In this document: in pieces, positions 8,989 through 17,703 of the stretch
Numbering within the stretch: position 1 is the stretch's first letter
Layout of the letters: each line of letters starts with the position of its first letter
NCBI GenBank assembly: GCA_008087055.1
Contig: VIEA01000002.1
Coordinates: 146,763-210,762, forward strand
Direction: 5' to 3'
Length of the DNA: 64,000 bases
Origin: Gammaproteobacteria bacterium LSUCC0096
GTDB lineage: Bacteria > Pseudomonadota > Gammaproteobacteria > Pseudomonadales > Litorivicinaceae
Program-made: the position numbers and the translations under genes
The notes under the pieces: generated by a model
The model's database searches: none
What the model saw: the letters and a program-made list of their open reading frames with translations, nothing else
What the model was told of the DNA's origin: nothing

Positions 8989-9159
8989 GTGGTAGAAAAG
9001 CATTCGCCCATGCAAAAAGTCTGGTGGTGGGTCGTTACGCTTTATTACTTAACTCGTGATATCGATCAGGCGATCAAGAGACTTCAGGCGCGTCAAGCGT
9101 GCTCGAAAGGCCAGTGTGGCTTGCCAAGCTCGGATGGTAAAAATCATTATGGTGATTAA
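8989..9159 (+). CDS. Small hypothetical protein, 56 aa
   Basis: Starts with GTG preceded by GGGGAT as ribosome site (an internal ATG at 9010 would give 49 aa). It contains a tryptophan-rich hydrophobic segment (VWWWVVTLYYL), a charged segment RDIDQAIKRLQARQ, then a short cysteine pair ACSKGQCG. This could be a membrane-associated peptide with a metal or disulfide motif. It lies 9 bp after the FliF-tail-like gene and ends just before a strong palindrome, so the two probably form one small operon. Function unknown. Confidence 0.5.
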   Translation: MVEKHSPMQKVWWWVVTLYYLTRDIDQAIKRLQARQACSKGQCGLPSSDGKNHYGD

Positions 9160-9160
9160 A

Positions 9161-9190
9161 AAGGCCGCTTGGTTTTAACCAAGCGGCCTT
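9161..9190. terminator. Perfect 14-bp palindrome, bidirectional terminator candidate
   Basis: AAGGCCGCTTGGTT and its exact reverse complement are separated by two bases. It lies between the stop of the 56-aa gene (plus strand) and the stop of the convergent 51-aa gene. On the minus strand the stem runs into TTTTTAAT, which is good for termination; on the plus strand the trailing T run is only two bases. Confidence 0.7.
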
Positions 9191-9197
9191 CAAGTCA

Positions 9198-9353
9198 TTA
9201 GAATTTAATCCCTAATAAAAAACGCGCAATCAACCCTTTTTTACCGATTTGATGGCTAGACAACATTTTTCTTTTTTTCTGGTCTTGGATCTCTTGCTCA
9301 ACGATTCTCACGTATGAACCGAGCAATCCGCGACCAACACCGACTGGAATCAT
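9198..9353 (-). CDS. Small basic hypothetical protein, 51 aa
   Basis: Start set at 9353 (MIPVGVGRGLLGSYVRIVEQE) because an excellent Shine-Dalgarno, GAGGAGAAAGGAA, lies directly upstream; the frame stays open further back to 9419 but without such a site. The protein has a lysine-rich middle (DQKKRKMLSSHQIGKKG) and ends in a hydrophobic, basic segment LIARFLLGIKF. The convergent palindrome after the stop supports a real transcript. No family recognised. Confidence 0.5.
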   Translation of the reverse strand: MIPVGVGRGLLGSYVRIVEQEIQDQKKRKMLSSHQIGKKGLIARFLLGIKF

Positions 9354-9638
9354 TTCCTTTCTCCTCGTGGTTCGCAGACAACGTTCAATGAGAATACTCG
9401 CAACATGTGCATAACGCAATATCTGCGCTAAATAAAAATTTTTAATTTAGAATCATTGAGTAATGGTCATGCGTATCCGATAGACGGGTCGTCGTGTCTA
9501 TGTCAATCACGTGATATTGATTCAATAGTGGTCCAGTCTTTCGCTCATTGCTGCCTCTGGACTGAGGTCGAGAACCGCTACCAGGGTTGAAAATGAGAGT
9601 TGGAGTCCGACATCTAGATAAAAACGATGAGGTGAAGT

Positions 9639-9830
9639 GTGTCGAAAACTCAGTGTGAAGTGGAAATTCTGGTTCGGGGAGCTCACGATCAAATCATCGC
9701 CGGTTTAATGAAGCTCAATGTCGATCAATTACGTGAGGGTCTCGAGTGGAGTCGAGCAAATTATGGAAAATTAGATGTGGAGCGATTGTTAGAAATGGCG
9801 ATCGAGTTACATGAAAACGCAGAGCCTTAA
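9639..9830 (+). CDS. Small hypothetical protein, 63 aa
   Basis: Starts with GTG after a GAGGTGAA ribosome site. The sequence (MSKTQCEVEILVRGAHDQII, then LDVERLLEMAIELHENAEP) is acidic and probably helical, without signal or membrane segment. It ends 27 bp before the YdjM-like gene on the same strand and may be co-transcribed with it. The 219 bases upstream (9420-9638) contain no gene that I can support. Function unknown. Confidence 0.5.
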   Translation: MSKTQCEVEILVRGAHDQIIAGLMKLNVDQLREGLEWSRANYGKLDVERLLEMAIELHENAEP

Positions 9831-9857
9831 CGATATCCGAATCCCAGAGAGGTTCAG

Positions 9858-10865
9858 ATGGATTCGGTGACCCAGGCGGTTCTAGGGGGAGCTGTCAGCT
9901 ATGCGATATTGGGCAGGCGCCTCGGGAAGCGTGCCGCGATTTATGGTGCGGCTTTAGGGACTTTGCCCGATCTTGACGTTCTCATCGATTTTGGTGGCCC
10001 AATCGAAAATATGACTCACCACCGTGGTTTCTCACATTCGTTTTTCGTTCAAGCTTTTATTGCTCCTTTATTAGCCTGGCTGTTTGTTCGGCCGGAGCGG
10101 TTGTCCGAAGCGCTTTTTCTTCGATGGTGGCTGGCGATTTTCCTGTGTTTCGTGACGCATAGTTTGGCAGATTTGTTTACGGTCTATGGTACTCAGGTCT
10201 TGTGGCCATTATCAGTACATCCGTTTGCACATTCGTTGTTGTTTATTATTGATCCGCTTTACACGTTACCTTTGGTGATCGCGTTTGTTGTTACGTTAGT
10301 TGGTAAAAGCATTCATTTTAACGTGTTGATTAATAGCCTGATGCTTGCAGTGTCTACAGGCTATTTGATTTGGAGTGCAAGCGTTAAGGTACTGATTGAT
10401 GACAAAGCGTTGGCTGCTCTTAACTTACGGGGCATTTCCCCTACAACATACGAGTCCACGCCTGCACCTTTCAATACGCTTCTGTGGCGAAGTGTTGCGA
10501 TAGACGGCGATTACTATTACGAAATCTGGACATCAATTTTTGACGAAGTCGATCAGGTGCAAATCCAGCGCTATTCCCGGAATCTTGATTTACTGAAGTC
10601 TGTTTCACATCACCCAAGCGTTCAACGATTACAGTGGTTTACCAAGGATCAATACAAGGCCTGGGAAAAAGGGGATCAGATATTTTTGAGTGATCTCCGC
10701 ATGGGTGTTGAAGGAGCGTATGTTTTTAATTTCGAGGTCGCTAAAAAGGAAGCTGAACAGACCGTGATCGGAAGTTTTGACCGACTAGAGGAGCGACCAC
10801 AACTAAATCGTCTGCAAAAGGTTTGGCAGAGAATTTTTAATCCCGCCGTTGAAATCTCTTTGTGA
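9858..10865 (+). CDS. YdjM/YbcI-type membrane-bound metal-dependent hydrolase
   Basis: An inner-membrane protein of the DUF457 family, annotated as a metal-dependent hydrolase by analogy. The N-terminal half has about five hydrophobic segments; conserved polar residues are Asp38 and Asp40 in LGTLPDLDVL, His54, His55 and His60 in THHRGFSHS, and THSLADLFTVYGTQ. The C-terminal 150 residues form a soluble domain. E. coli ydjM is LexA-regulated, but I see no CTGT-N8-ACAG box in the 250 bases upstream here. Reaction unknown. Confidence 0.85.
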   Translation: MDSVTQAVLGGAVSYAILGRRLGKRAAIYGAALGTLPDLDVLIDFGGPIENMTHHRGFSHSFFVQAFIAPLLAWLFVRPERLSEALFLRWWLAIFLCFVTHSLADLFTVYGTQVLWPLSVHPFAHSLLFIIDPLYTLPLVIAFVVTLVGKSIHFNVLINSLMLAVSTGYLIWSASVKVLIDDKALAALNLRGISPTTYESTPAPFNTLLWRSVAIDGDYYYEIWTSIFDEVDQVQIQRYSRNLDLLKSVSHHPSVQRLQWFTKDQYKAWEKGDQIFLSDLRMGVEGAYVFNFEVAKKEAEQTVIGSFDRLEERPQLNRLQKVWQRIFNPAVEISL

Positions 10866-10981
10866 TGAGCGAACTAGATTACCCGAGGGAAATTCTTGCT
10901 GCATAAGCAAACTGTGCTTCAACCTTGAACAGTTGAGACTATCTCCCCACTATTTCATTGTGAAATAAATTAGGAAGAATG

Positions 10982-11068
10982 ATGGAAGACACGGGACAGA
11001 TTCTACTATGGGTTGGGATCGGATTATTTCTCGCGCTCGCAATTGCTGATACCGGTCGACAAGACTAA
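10982..11068 (+). CDS. 28-aa single-span membrane peptide
   Basis: Reads MEDTGQILLWVGIGLFLALA followed by IADTGRQD: an acidic start, one hydrophobic helix of about 17 residues, and a short polar tail. An AGGAAG ribosome site precedes the ATG. Its stop overlaps the start of the next small gene (TAATG), and that gene in turn overlaps the DUF2452 gene (ATGA), so coupling supports reality despite the small size. I cannot name it. Confidence 0.45.
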   Translation: MEDTGQILLWVGIGLFLALAIADTGRQD

Positions 11069-11208
11069 TGATTAGTTCAGGTGAGCAAGAGAAGGATCCT
11101 AGCGAGGCTTTAGAAGAGAATATGAAGCCAGAGGGTTATCCAAAGAGCAATTCTAAGACTCCAGACGACGACAAGTTTTATTACCCGGGAAGTGACCCCC
11201 AAGAATGA
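11068..11208 (+). CDS. 46-aa hydrophilic peptide between membrane peptide and DUF2452 gene
   Basis: Reads MISSGEQEKDPSEALEENMK and ends PDDDKFYYPGSDPQE; highly charged, rich in Glu, Asp, Pro and Ser, likely disordered. It is joined by TAATG to the 28-aa gene and by ATGA to the DUF2452 gene. Overlaps of this precise kind on both sides are the main evidence that it is translated. Function unknown. Confidence 0.45.
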   Translation: MISSGEQEKDPSEALEENMKPEGYPKSNSKTPDDDKFYYPGSDPQE

Positions 11209-11585
11209 AAAAGCCAGATCGTGTAGCAGATAATAAGTTGACGATGCCTTATGGTGATAGTGTCAGTGCGCCTGCGATTACAGAGGTAGATACCTCTGGA
11301 TACCGTGAAATTAAATCGAAGGAAGCATCGGCTAAACTGCGCGGCCGTTACGAGGAATTGCAGGAAGAGTTCCGTCAGTTGGTTGCGACGTCTGAAGATA
11401 CTCAGAGGATGTACGAAGCGTCCGTCAGTTTCGTTCCAATCGTGGGTAAGGTTTATCACTTGTATCGACGTGAAAATGGAGATGAATGGGTCAGCATGAT
11501 CTCGCCAGAGGATTTCGGCTCTTATTATCACGAGTATTTAGGAAGTTATCGGCTAGCGACTGATTCGGTATGGGTCAGAGTTTGA
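11205..11585 (+). CDS. DUF2452 family protein
   Basis: A 126-residue soluble protein of a conserved uncharacterised family. Seen: N-terminal RVADNKLTMPYGDSVSAPAI, a central acidic helix KLRGRYEELQEEFRQLV, then the conserved block FVPIVGKVYHLYRRENGDEW, VSMISPEDFG and a terminal LGSYRLATDSVW. The ATG overlaps the stop of the 46-aa gene. Downstream is the convergent tRNA-Phe gene. The biochemical role of the family is not known to me. Confidence 0.8.
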   Translation: MKKPDRVADNKLTMPYGDSVSAPAITEVDTSGYREIKSKEASAKLRGRYEELQEEFRQLVATSEDTQRMYEASVSFVPIVGKVYHLYRRENGDEWVSMISPEDFGSYYHEYLGSYRLATDSVWVRV

Positions 11586-11613
11586 CTGGCTCGGATGTAT
11601 GATAGTGCAGAGA

Positions 11614-11689
<76 letters not shown>

Positions 11690-11732
11690 TCTACGAGTAG
11701 GTCGCGTATTGAACAGAAATACGCGAACGCTG

Positions 11733-12005
11733 TCAACTTGAAGGTGGCACATATCCTTCGGGTTTCGCGTAATTCTGGTTATCAAAGAAGCGATGCATCT
11801 CTTCGGTAAGGAATTTGCGCGCATCTGCATCCATAAGGCTCAAGCGGTGTTCATTAATTAGCATGGTCTGGTTTGCCTGCCACTCTTTCCACGCTTTCTC
11901 GGAAATATTTTCAAAGATTTCTTGGCCAGTGGCGCCAGGGAGAGGGGGAACCGGTAATCCGGGCAATTCTTCTTTGTACTTTTTGCAAAAAACCATGCGT
12001 GTCAT
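11733..12005 (-). CDS. yggX: Probable Fe(2+)-trafficking protein YggX
   Basis: A small cytoplasmic protein that protects iron-sulfur clusters from oxidation. The 90 residues are of usual size; [17 protein letters not shown] carries the conserved Cys7, followed by [12 protein letters not shown] and MLINEHRL, all typical. Its ATG overlaps the mutY stop (ATGA). The mutY-yggX pair is a standard gammaproteobacterial arrangement; both the glycosylase and many of its neighbours in metabolism depend on Fe-S clusters. Confidence 0.97.
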   Translation of the reverse strand: MTRMVFCKKYKEELPGLPVPPLPGATGQEIFENISEKAWKEWQANQTMLINEHRLSLMDADARKFLTEEMHRFFDNQNYAKPEGYVPPSS

Positions 12006-13030
12006 AAGACGTCCTTATTCAACAGTAGTTTTTGTATGGGGGCCGGCACACCCTTTTGAAAGACACTCAATAAGTGCCACTCTCCTAAAGAAAGGATGTC
12101 ATTGGAATGGATTTTCAACCGGTAGTGTTCTAAGCGTACTTTAAAGTGACTAAAGGCATGTGTTAGCTCACCTTGATAATTTGCGTCTAATACATCTCTG
12201 ATTTCGAGCCGCTTTCCTATTTCAGATAGAGATGAGCCAATAGGAGGTGTAAAAAGCCCTCCCCAGATTCCGCTCATGGGTCTTTGCATCAATAAAGTCT
12301 CGTTATGCTCATTGATGACCTGTAGGACAACCCATGTTTCATCGGGTCGCTGTTTAACGCGTTTTGGCTTAGGAAATTGAGACACTTCTCCACGTTGTAA
12401 TGCTAGGCAGTCATCGGAAAAAGGGCACCGAGGGCATGCTGGACTGTTTCTGCGACAAATGAGTGAACCCAAGTCCATCATCGCCTGTGTATGGGTGCGC
12501 GCATCATTCCCAGACTGCGGTGTTAATTCGTCGGCAAGTTTCCAAAGAGTTTTTTGTGCATCAGCTTTCGATAGGTCGCCATCAATGCAAAACAAACGCG
12601 ACAAAACCCGTCTCACATTCCCATCTTGGATAACGCCGCGTATCCCAAATCCTAGTGAGAGAATGGCGCCTGCTGTTGAGCGGCCGATTCCTGGAAGTTG
12701 AATCAAACTATTCAGATCTTTTGGAATGTCACCGTTGTATTGATTGACAACAATGTTGGCGGCTTTGTGCAGATTCCGGGCTCGTGAGTAGTAACCGAGG
12801 CCAGCCCAATGCGATAACACTGAGTCTAGAGAAGACTTGGCGAGATCGTTCACGGTTGGAAAGTCTTGCATGAACTTTTGAAAATACGGAATGACCACCT
12901 GAACCTGGGTTTGCTGCAACATGATTTCGGAAATCCAGGTCGCGTAAGCCCCTTTATGTTGCCAAGGAAGGTCATGTCGACCGTGTAGTGTTTGCCAGGC
13001 CGCCAGGCGCTGTGCAAAATGATCGATCAT
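12002..13030 (-). CDS. mutY: A/G-specific adenine glycosylase MutY
   Basis: Removes adenine mispaired with 8-oxoguanine or guanine. Catalytic Glu35 lies in [10 protein letters not shown], the helix-hairpin-helix is [13 protein letters not shown], and catalytic Asp136 is in QDGNVRRVL. The [4Fe-4S] ligands Cys192, Cys199, Cys202 and Cys208 show the C-X6-C-X2-C-X5-C pattern. A C-terminal NUDIX-like 8-oxoG recognition domain follows (about 225-342). It overlaps asmA upstream and yggX downstream by 4 bp each, so asmA-mutY-yggX is one tightly coupled operon. Confidence 0.97.
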   Translation of the reverse strand: MIDHFAQRLAAWQTLHGRHDLPWQHKGAYATWISEIMLQQTQVQVVIPYFQKFMQDFPTVNDLAKSSLDSVLSHWAGLGYYSRARNLHKAANIVVNQYNGDIPKDLNSLIQLPGIGRSTAGAILSLGFGIRGVIQDGNVRRVLSRLFCIDGDLSKADAQKTLWKLADELTPQSGNDARTHTQAMMDLGSLICRRNSPACPRCPFSDDCLALQRGEVSQFPKPKRVKQRPDETWVVLQVINEHNETLLMQRPMSGIWGGLFTPPIGSSLSEIGKRLEIRDVLDANYQGELTHAFSHFKVRLEHYRLKIHSNDILSLGEWHLLSVFQKGVPAPIQKLLLNKDVL

Positions 13031-14910
13031 CGATTCAACAGATTTTTGAGTAGCTCAGATCCCTGATTATCGAGATTCTTTTTGAGCGCATCTTCGACCG
13101 ATGATTTTAATTTTTGCTCAGCAGCTTTCAGTTTCTCATTGGCTTGTTTTTTCAATTCTTCTTCAGCCGCTTTTGCAATCACCTTACTTAGTGCTTTTTC
13201 ATCGAGAGAGCACTGAAGTGATTCGTTACGCAATTGGCCTCGACAGGATAGCGGTAACGATACGCCTTTAAGTATTTCGGGCGCTGAACACGAACCAAGT
13301 ACGCCATCAGCAGGTACTTTGATAGTTCCTTGGATATTTGAAGCAGTGGAGACAAGGCTAATACGCCCTGTCCCCTGAATCATGAGATTGGCTACCGTTG
13401 CATCCATGGAGTCGATGACGGCGATCCCTTCTTGGAAATCTGCTTTGATAGCGAGTGTGTCAGCAGTATCAGCATTCAAACTGTTTTGTGTTGAAACTGT
13501 TTGGCAAATTGCATCGGATACGTTGAGTGGTCCCAAAAAGGCATTTTGAATTTTTACACGGAAAGGACCGGATACTGACGCCATCATCTCGTCGACAGTT
13601 CGTCCGGCTGCTCGCAAATCAAACGATGATTGCAGTGAGCCAGATAGCGTATCGAGTGGCTTTGAAAACTGAAATTGAGCTAATTGCAGCCCGTTGATTG
13701 TTCCCGTGATATTGGTTATCTGCGGCGCAATTAGGTGTGTTCCAGCTGCACGAAGCTTACCTCCAAACAACGTCGCATCTAAGCGACCTAGAGTTATCTC
13801 ATCTGATCCGACGCCGAGATCGACTCCGACTTCCGTTAATTCGCGCTGATCGATTGTTAGAGAGCCAATATCCAGTTTATAGGTCCCAGGTAAAACTGGT
13901 GGTGGGCTGGACTGTTGCGAGGGATGTGTTGAAGTATTCGTCAAATAGCCATCCAAGTTCAGTTGATCGGCTAAGAGCTCCAAATCGAGATTTAAGGGAT
14001 TTAAGTTAACGTCTACGCGTCCATCGATCGATGTTTCATCAAGTGTCATCGAAAATGGTTTCAGGCTCAGAAGATCATTGGATACTTTGAGACCGGTCTC
14101 AAGAGTGAAACGGTTGAATCGGTCGAGTTCATTGGTATCTGGGATCGAGAAATTACCTGCTCTGAGCCATTGCCTGAGTGATAACTCAGCCACTAAAAGC
14201 TGACCCTCTCCACTCACTTGTCCTGATTTGGCCGCACTTAAATAACCAGAGTAGTCAAGCGTTAACTCCCGCGATCTTAAAGCGATATTGCGTACAGTGA
14301 CCCCATCAAAGGTTGCCGTCGGAATAATTTCGGCATCTACTTCGAGCGGCGCTTGTTGTTCATTGAACTCAATGTAAGTCGAGAGATTGAGATTACTTGC
14401 CGTCGCTGGACTCAGAGAATCCACGGAAAAATTGAATCGACTTAGAGTCAAACCTGGGTGCAATCCGGTGATTTCGCCGTCTTGAACTGCGAGCTGCCGA
14501 ATGAGGATCGTCCGGTCTGCACTATTGGATGCGGTTTCTGTTTCAGATTGTCTTGAATCGCTGGCGCTGAAATCGAAACGGACTTTTGGTGAAATTGCCG
14601 TTAATTCGTCGATGACAACGGTATCGGATAAAGCTGACAAAATTGAGAGGGAACCCTGCAGTTGATCGGCTTCAAATGCCCAATTCGTAGAGCTTGCTTG
14701 GACATTTTCCACGGTAATTCCGAACCATGGCCAAAAAGTCCAAGCGATATTTCCGTCTAACTGCAGCGAGATTTGTTGTTTCTTTGCCGTATCGACTAAC
14801 GTTGGTTTGAGGTCATTTGGGTCCAGAATTTGGGTGATGTAGGCCACAGAAGCGGCAACAGCAACAACTGCAACCATCACTAGTAGAAGCAAAGCTTTGA
14901 AAATTCGCAT
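13027..14910 (-). CDS. AsmA family inner-membrane protein
   Basis: An AsmA-type protein, 627 aa, anchored by one N-terminal helix (about 5-26, LLLLVMVAVVAVAASVAYI), with the rest in the periplasm. AsmA-like proteins are thought to form lipid-transport bridges or to affect outer-membrane assembly. Seen: the N-terminal AsmA block VDTAKKQQISLQLDGNIAW, the conserved GTYKLDIGSLTI region, the late LDTLSGSLQSSFDLRAAGRT block and a lysine-rich coiled end. First gene of the asmA-mutY-yggX operon; divergent from hisB with a 71-bp gap. Confidence 0.9.
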   Translation of the reverse strand: MRIFKALLLLVMVAVVAVAASVAYITQILDPNDLKPTLVDTAKKQQISLQLDGNIAWTFWPWFGITVENVQASSTNWAFEADQLQGSLSILSALSDTVVIDELTAISPKVRFDFSASDSRQSETETASNSADRTILIRQLAVQDGEITGLHPGLTLSRFNFSVDSLSPATASNLNLSTYIEFNEQQAPLEVDAEIIPTATFDGVTVRNIALRSRELTLDYSGYLSAAKSGQVSGEGQLLVAELSLRQWLRAGNFSIPDTNELDRFNRFTLETGLKVSNDLLSLKPFSMTLDETSIDGRVDVNLNPLNLDLELLADQLNLDGYLTNTSTHPSQQSSPPPVLPGTYKLDIGSLTIDQRELTEVGVDLGVGSDEITLGRLDATLFGGKLRAAGTHLIAPQITNITGTINGLQLAQFQFSKPLDTLSGSLQSSFDLRAAGRTVDEMMASVSGPFRVKIQNAFLGPLNVSDAICQTVSTQNSLNADTADTLAIKADFQEGIAVIDSMDATVANLMIQGTGRISLVSTASNIQGTIKVPADGVLGSCSAPEILKGVSLPLSCRGQLRNESLQCSLDEKALSKVIAKAAEEELKKQANEKLKAAEQKLKSSVEDALKKNLDNQGSELLKNLLNR

Positions 14911-14981
14911 GACACCCTCTGTCGTCAGTCAGACCCAGTACCGCTATACTACGGTGTTTATAACGGCTTAAGGAACAGGCC

Positions 14982-15575
14982 ATGGCAGATCGTATTGCCT
15001 CAGTCGAACGAAATACATTAGAAACGCAGATTCAAATCAAGCTAAATCTTGATGGAACTGGTGTCGGTGAGTTTAAAACTGGCATTCCCTTTTTCGAGCA
15101 TATGCTTGATCAGGTATCGCGTCACGGATTAGTCGATCTACTAATTCAGGCAACCGGCGATCTAGAGATTGATGATCACCACACAGTGGAAGATGTTGGG
15201 ATTACCTTAGGCCAGGCATTCGCGGAAGCGGTTGGTGATAAGAAGGGTATGACGCGCTATGGCCACGCTTATGTTCCACTCGATGAAGCATTGAGCCGAG
15301 TTGTCATTGATTTTTCTGGTCGCCCAGGCTTGTTTTACGACGTGCCCTTCACGCGTTCAGTTGTGGGTGGCTTTGACGTTGATTTATTCCGGGAATTTTT
15401 CCAGGGATTTGTAAATCACGCCCAGGTCACTTTGCACATCGATAATCTGAAAGGTGACAATTCTCACCATCAAATTGAGACAGTTTTCAAAGCCTTTGGA
15501 CGTGCTTTACGGATGGCTTTGAGTCCAGATCCACGGATGAGCGGCATTATTCCGTCGACCAAAGGATCGCTGTAA
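14982..15575 (+). CDS. hisB: Imidazoleglycerol-phosphate dehydratase
   Basis: Catalyses the seventh step of histidine synthesis (IGP to imidazole-acetol phosphate). At 197 residues it is the monofunctional form without the N-terminal phosphatase domain of E. coli HisB. The two manganese-binding motifs are [11 protein letters not shown] and [25 protein letters not shown] is also typical. First gene of the hisB-hisH-hisA-hisF operon; the next gene starts at the base after its stop. Confidence 0.98.
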   Translation: MADRIASVERNTLETQIQIKLNLDGTGVGEFKTGIPFFEHMLDQVSRHGLVDLLIQATGDLEIDDHHTVEDVGITLGQAFAEAVGDKKGMTRYGHAYVPLDEALSRVVIDFSGRPGLFYDVPFTRSVVGGFDVDLFREFFQGFVNHAQVTLHIDNLKGDNSHHQIETVFKAFGRALRMALSPDPRMSGIIPSTKGSL

Positions 15576-16217
15576 ATGACCCAAACAGTCGCCGTAATTG
15601 ATTACGGGTCTGGCAATTTGCATAGTGTGGCAAAGGCGGTAGAGCATGCAGGTGCATGTCGCGTGCTTGTGACGTCTGATGTAAACGAGATCCAATCGGC
15701 CGATCGTGCCGTGCTCCCGGGAGTTGGCGCAATGGGTGACTGCATGCAAGGGCTTCAAGATCGGGGACTTCAGTCCGTTGTACTCAATGTCATTCGTGAG
15801 AAGCCGTTGATGGGTGTCTGTGTTGGCATGCAGATCCTCACTGAGTTTGGTGAAGAGAGTGCTGGTGTCAACGCGTTAGGCGTATTTCCGGGGCACATCA
15901 CACAGTTTTCTAAATCCATGAAAAACCCACAGGGAGAAGCTTTGAAGGTGCCTCACATGGGTTGGAATGAAGTCCATCAACGGTCACATCCGATGTGGGC
16001 CGGGATTGATGACCGAACTCGTTTCTATTTTGTGCACAGTTATCGGTATGCCGATGCCAACGCAGACTGCGTCGTTGCCACTTGTGACTACGGTTCCCCG
16101 TTTGCGGCTGCACTATCGAAGCCGAATGTATTTGCTGTTCAGTTTCATCCAGAAAAATCACATGATGCTGGCATCCATCTTTATCGCAACTTTTTAACTT
16201 GGGACGGAACATGCTGA
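15576..16217 (+). CDS. hisH: Imidazole glycerol phosphate synthase glutaminase subunit
   Basis: Class I glutamine amidotransferase that feeds ammonia to HisF. Motifs: [14 protein letters not shown] at the start, [11 protein letters not shown] oxyanion loop, nucleophile cysteine in GVCVGMQIL, and the catalytic His/Glu in [13 protein letters not shown]. 213 aa, normal. It abuts hisB and its last bases overlap the hisA start codon. Confidence 0.98.
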   Translation: MTQTVAVIDYGSGNLHSVAKAVEHAGACRVLVTSDVNEIQSADRAVLPGVGAMGDCMQGLQDRGLQSVVLNVIREKPLMGVCVGMQILTEFGEESAGVNALGVFPGHITQFSKSMKNPQGEALKVPHMGWNEVHQRSHPMWAGIDDRTRFYFVHSYRYADANADCVVATCDYGSPFAAALSKPNVFAVQFHPEKSHDAGIHLYRNFLTWDGTC

Positions 16218-16942
16218 TTATTCCCGCTATCGATTTGAAAAATGGGACCTGTGTGCGCTTACGTCAAGGCCGCATGGATGATGCGACGGTCTATTCTGAT
16301 GATCCGGTGGCGACTGCTTCGCGCTGGGTTGACGCAGGTGCTGAACGTTTGCATGTGGTCGATCTTGATGGAGCTTTTGCGGGTAAGCCTGAAAATAAAG
16401 AAGCTGTTGCTGGCATTCTTGCAAAGCACCCGGATCTACCTGTCCAACTTGGTGGCGGAGTTCGAGATCTTGCGACCGTTGAAGCGTACCTGGAACTCGG
16501 TCTGTCATGGGTGATTATTGGAACACAGGCCGTCAAAGAACCCGAATTTGTTGCCGAAGCATGTAAGCAATTTCCTGGGCATATCATTGTTGGCGTTGAT
16601 GCCAAAGATGGTTGGGTTGCAACTGAAGGTTGGGCCGAGGCGAGTACTGTGTCAGCTGTTGATGTTGTGAAGCGATTCGCAGATGTTGGAGTGTCTTCCG
16701 TTGTTTATACAGATATTGGCCGCGATGGCATGCTGTCTGGTGTCAACATTGAGGCAACAGCTTCGCTTGCAAGAGAGACTGGGTGCCCAGTGATCGCATC
16801 AGGTGGTTTGAAAGGTTTAAGTGATGTGACCCAGTTAATGGAAGTTGAATCTGACGGAGTAATTGGTGCAATTACAGGCCGAGCGATTTATGAAGGCACA
16901 CTGGACTTAGCTGAAGCGATTGCGCTAACGGAGTCCAACTAG
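16211..16942 (+). CDS. hisA: ProFAR isomerase HisA
   Basis: TIM-barrel isomerase of histidine synthesis, converting ProFAR to PRFAR. Start placed at ATG 16211 ([17 protein letters not shown], 243 aa), which overlaps the end of hisH; an in-frame TTG at 16199 would add four untypical residues. Phosphate-binding motifs QLGGGVRD and [10 protein letters not shown], and acid-base residues in AIDLKNG and YTDIGRDGM are present. Followed by hisF with TAG/GTG overlap. Confidence 0.97.
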   Translation: MLIIPAIDLKNGTCVRLRQGRMDDATVYSDDPVATASRWVDAGAERLHVVDLDGAFAGKPENKEAVAGILAKHPDLPVQLGGGVRDLATVEAYLELGLSWVIIGTQAVKEPEFVAEACKQFPGHIIVGVDAKDGWVATEGWAEASTVSAVDVVKRFADVGVSSVVYTDIGRDGMLSGVNIEATASLARETGCPVIASGGLKGLSDVTQLMEVESDGVIGAITGRAIYEGTLDLAEAIALTESN

Positions 16943-17703
16943 TGGGGTTGGCAAAACGCATCATTCCCTGTCTTGACGTCGACCAGGGCCGGGTTGTTAA
17001 GGGTGTTCAATTCGAAGATATCCGTGATGCGGGCGACCCGGTTGAGGTCAGCCGTAGATACAATCAAGAAGGCGCTGATGAAATTACCTTTCTCGATATC
17101 ACGGCGAGCCACGAGAACCGGGCAACGACTTACGAGACGGTTTCTCGAATGGCAAGTGAGGTCTTTATACCGTTAACTGTCGGTGGTGGCGTTAGGAATA
17201 CTGACAATATCCGCGATTTGTTGCTGGCTGGAGCCGATAAAGTATCGATTAATACGGCCGCAGTTTTTGAACCTGAATTTGTTAAAAAAGCCGCTGACAA
17301 GTTTGGCTCGCAGTGCATTGTAGTCGCGATTGACGCCAAGCAAGTTGAGCCTGATCGATGGGAAATTTTTACGCATGGCGGACGCAAGCCAACGGGTCTT
17401 GATGCTGTTGAGTGGGCAGTGAGAATGGTCTCTTATGGTGCGGGCGAAATTTTGCTGACATCGATGGACCGGGATGGCACACGCGATGGTTTTGATCTGG
17501 GTTTGACGCGATCGGTAGCAGATGCTGTCACTGTTCCTGTGATTGCGTCTGGTGGTGTCGGTAATCTCGATCATTTGGTTGATGGGGTGATAAAAGGCCA
17601 CGCTGAAGCCGTTCTTGCGGCGAGTATCTTCCACTTCGCGCAGTACACGATTGGCGAAGCGAAAGAAGCGATGGCTAAAGCTGGAATCGAAGTTCGACTC
17701 TAA
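16942..17703 (+). CDS. hisF: Imidazole glycerol phosphate synthase cyclase subunit
   Basis: TIM-barrel cyclase that forms IGP and AICAR using ammonia from HisH. Start is GTG at 16942, sharing a base with the hisA stop, and gives the normal N-terminus [21 protein letters not shown]. Catalytic aspartates are in PCLDVD and TSMDRDGT; phosphate-binding loops TVGGGVRN and IASGGVG are present. 253 aa. Its stop overlaps the convergent ctp gene by 4 bp. Confidence 0.98.
   Translation: MGLAKRIIPCLDVDQGRVVKGVQFEDIRDAGDPVEVSRRYNQEGADEITFLDITASHENRATTYETVSRMASEVFIPLTVGGGVRNTDNIRDLLLAGADKVSINTAAVFEPEFVKKAADKFGSQCIVVAIDAKQVEPDRWEIFTHGGRKPTGLDAVEWAVRMVSYGAGEILLTSMDRDGTRDGFDLGLTRSVADAVTVPVIASGGVGNLDHLVDGVIKGHAEAVLAASIFHFAQYTIGEAKEAMAKAGIEVRL

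Noticed and set aside
8736..9011. A 91-codon frame on the minus strand over the two small plus-strand genes
   Set aside because: No ribosome site, cysteine- and serine-rich composition typical of antisense frames, and it opposes two plus-strand genes that have good ribosome sites.
9506..9515. Palindrome ATCACGTGAT in the 9420-9638 interval
   Set aside because: Symmetrical but only 10 bp, flanks do not extend the symmetry, and it does not fit an FNR, LexA or NtrC box; kept only as a note.
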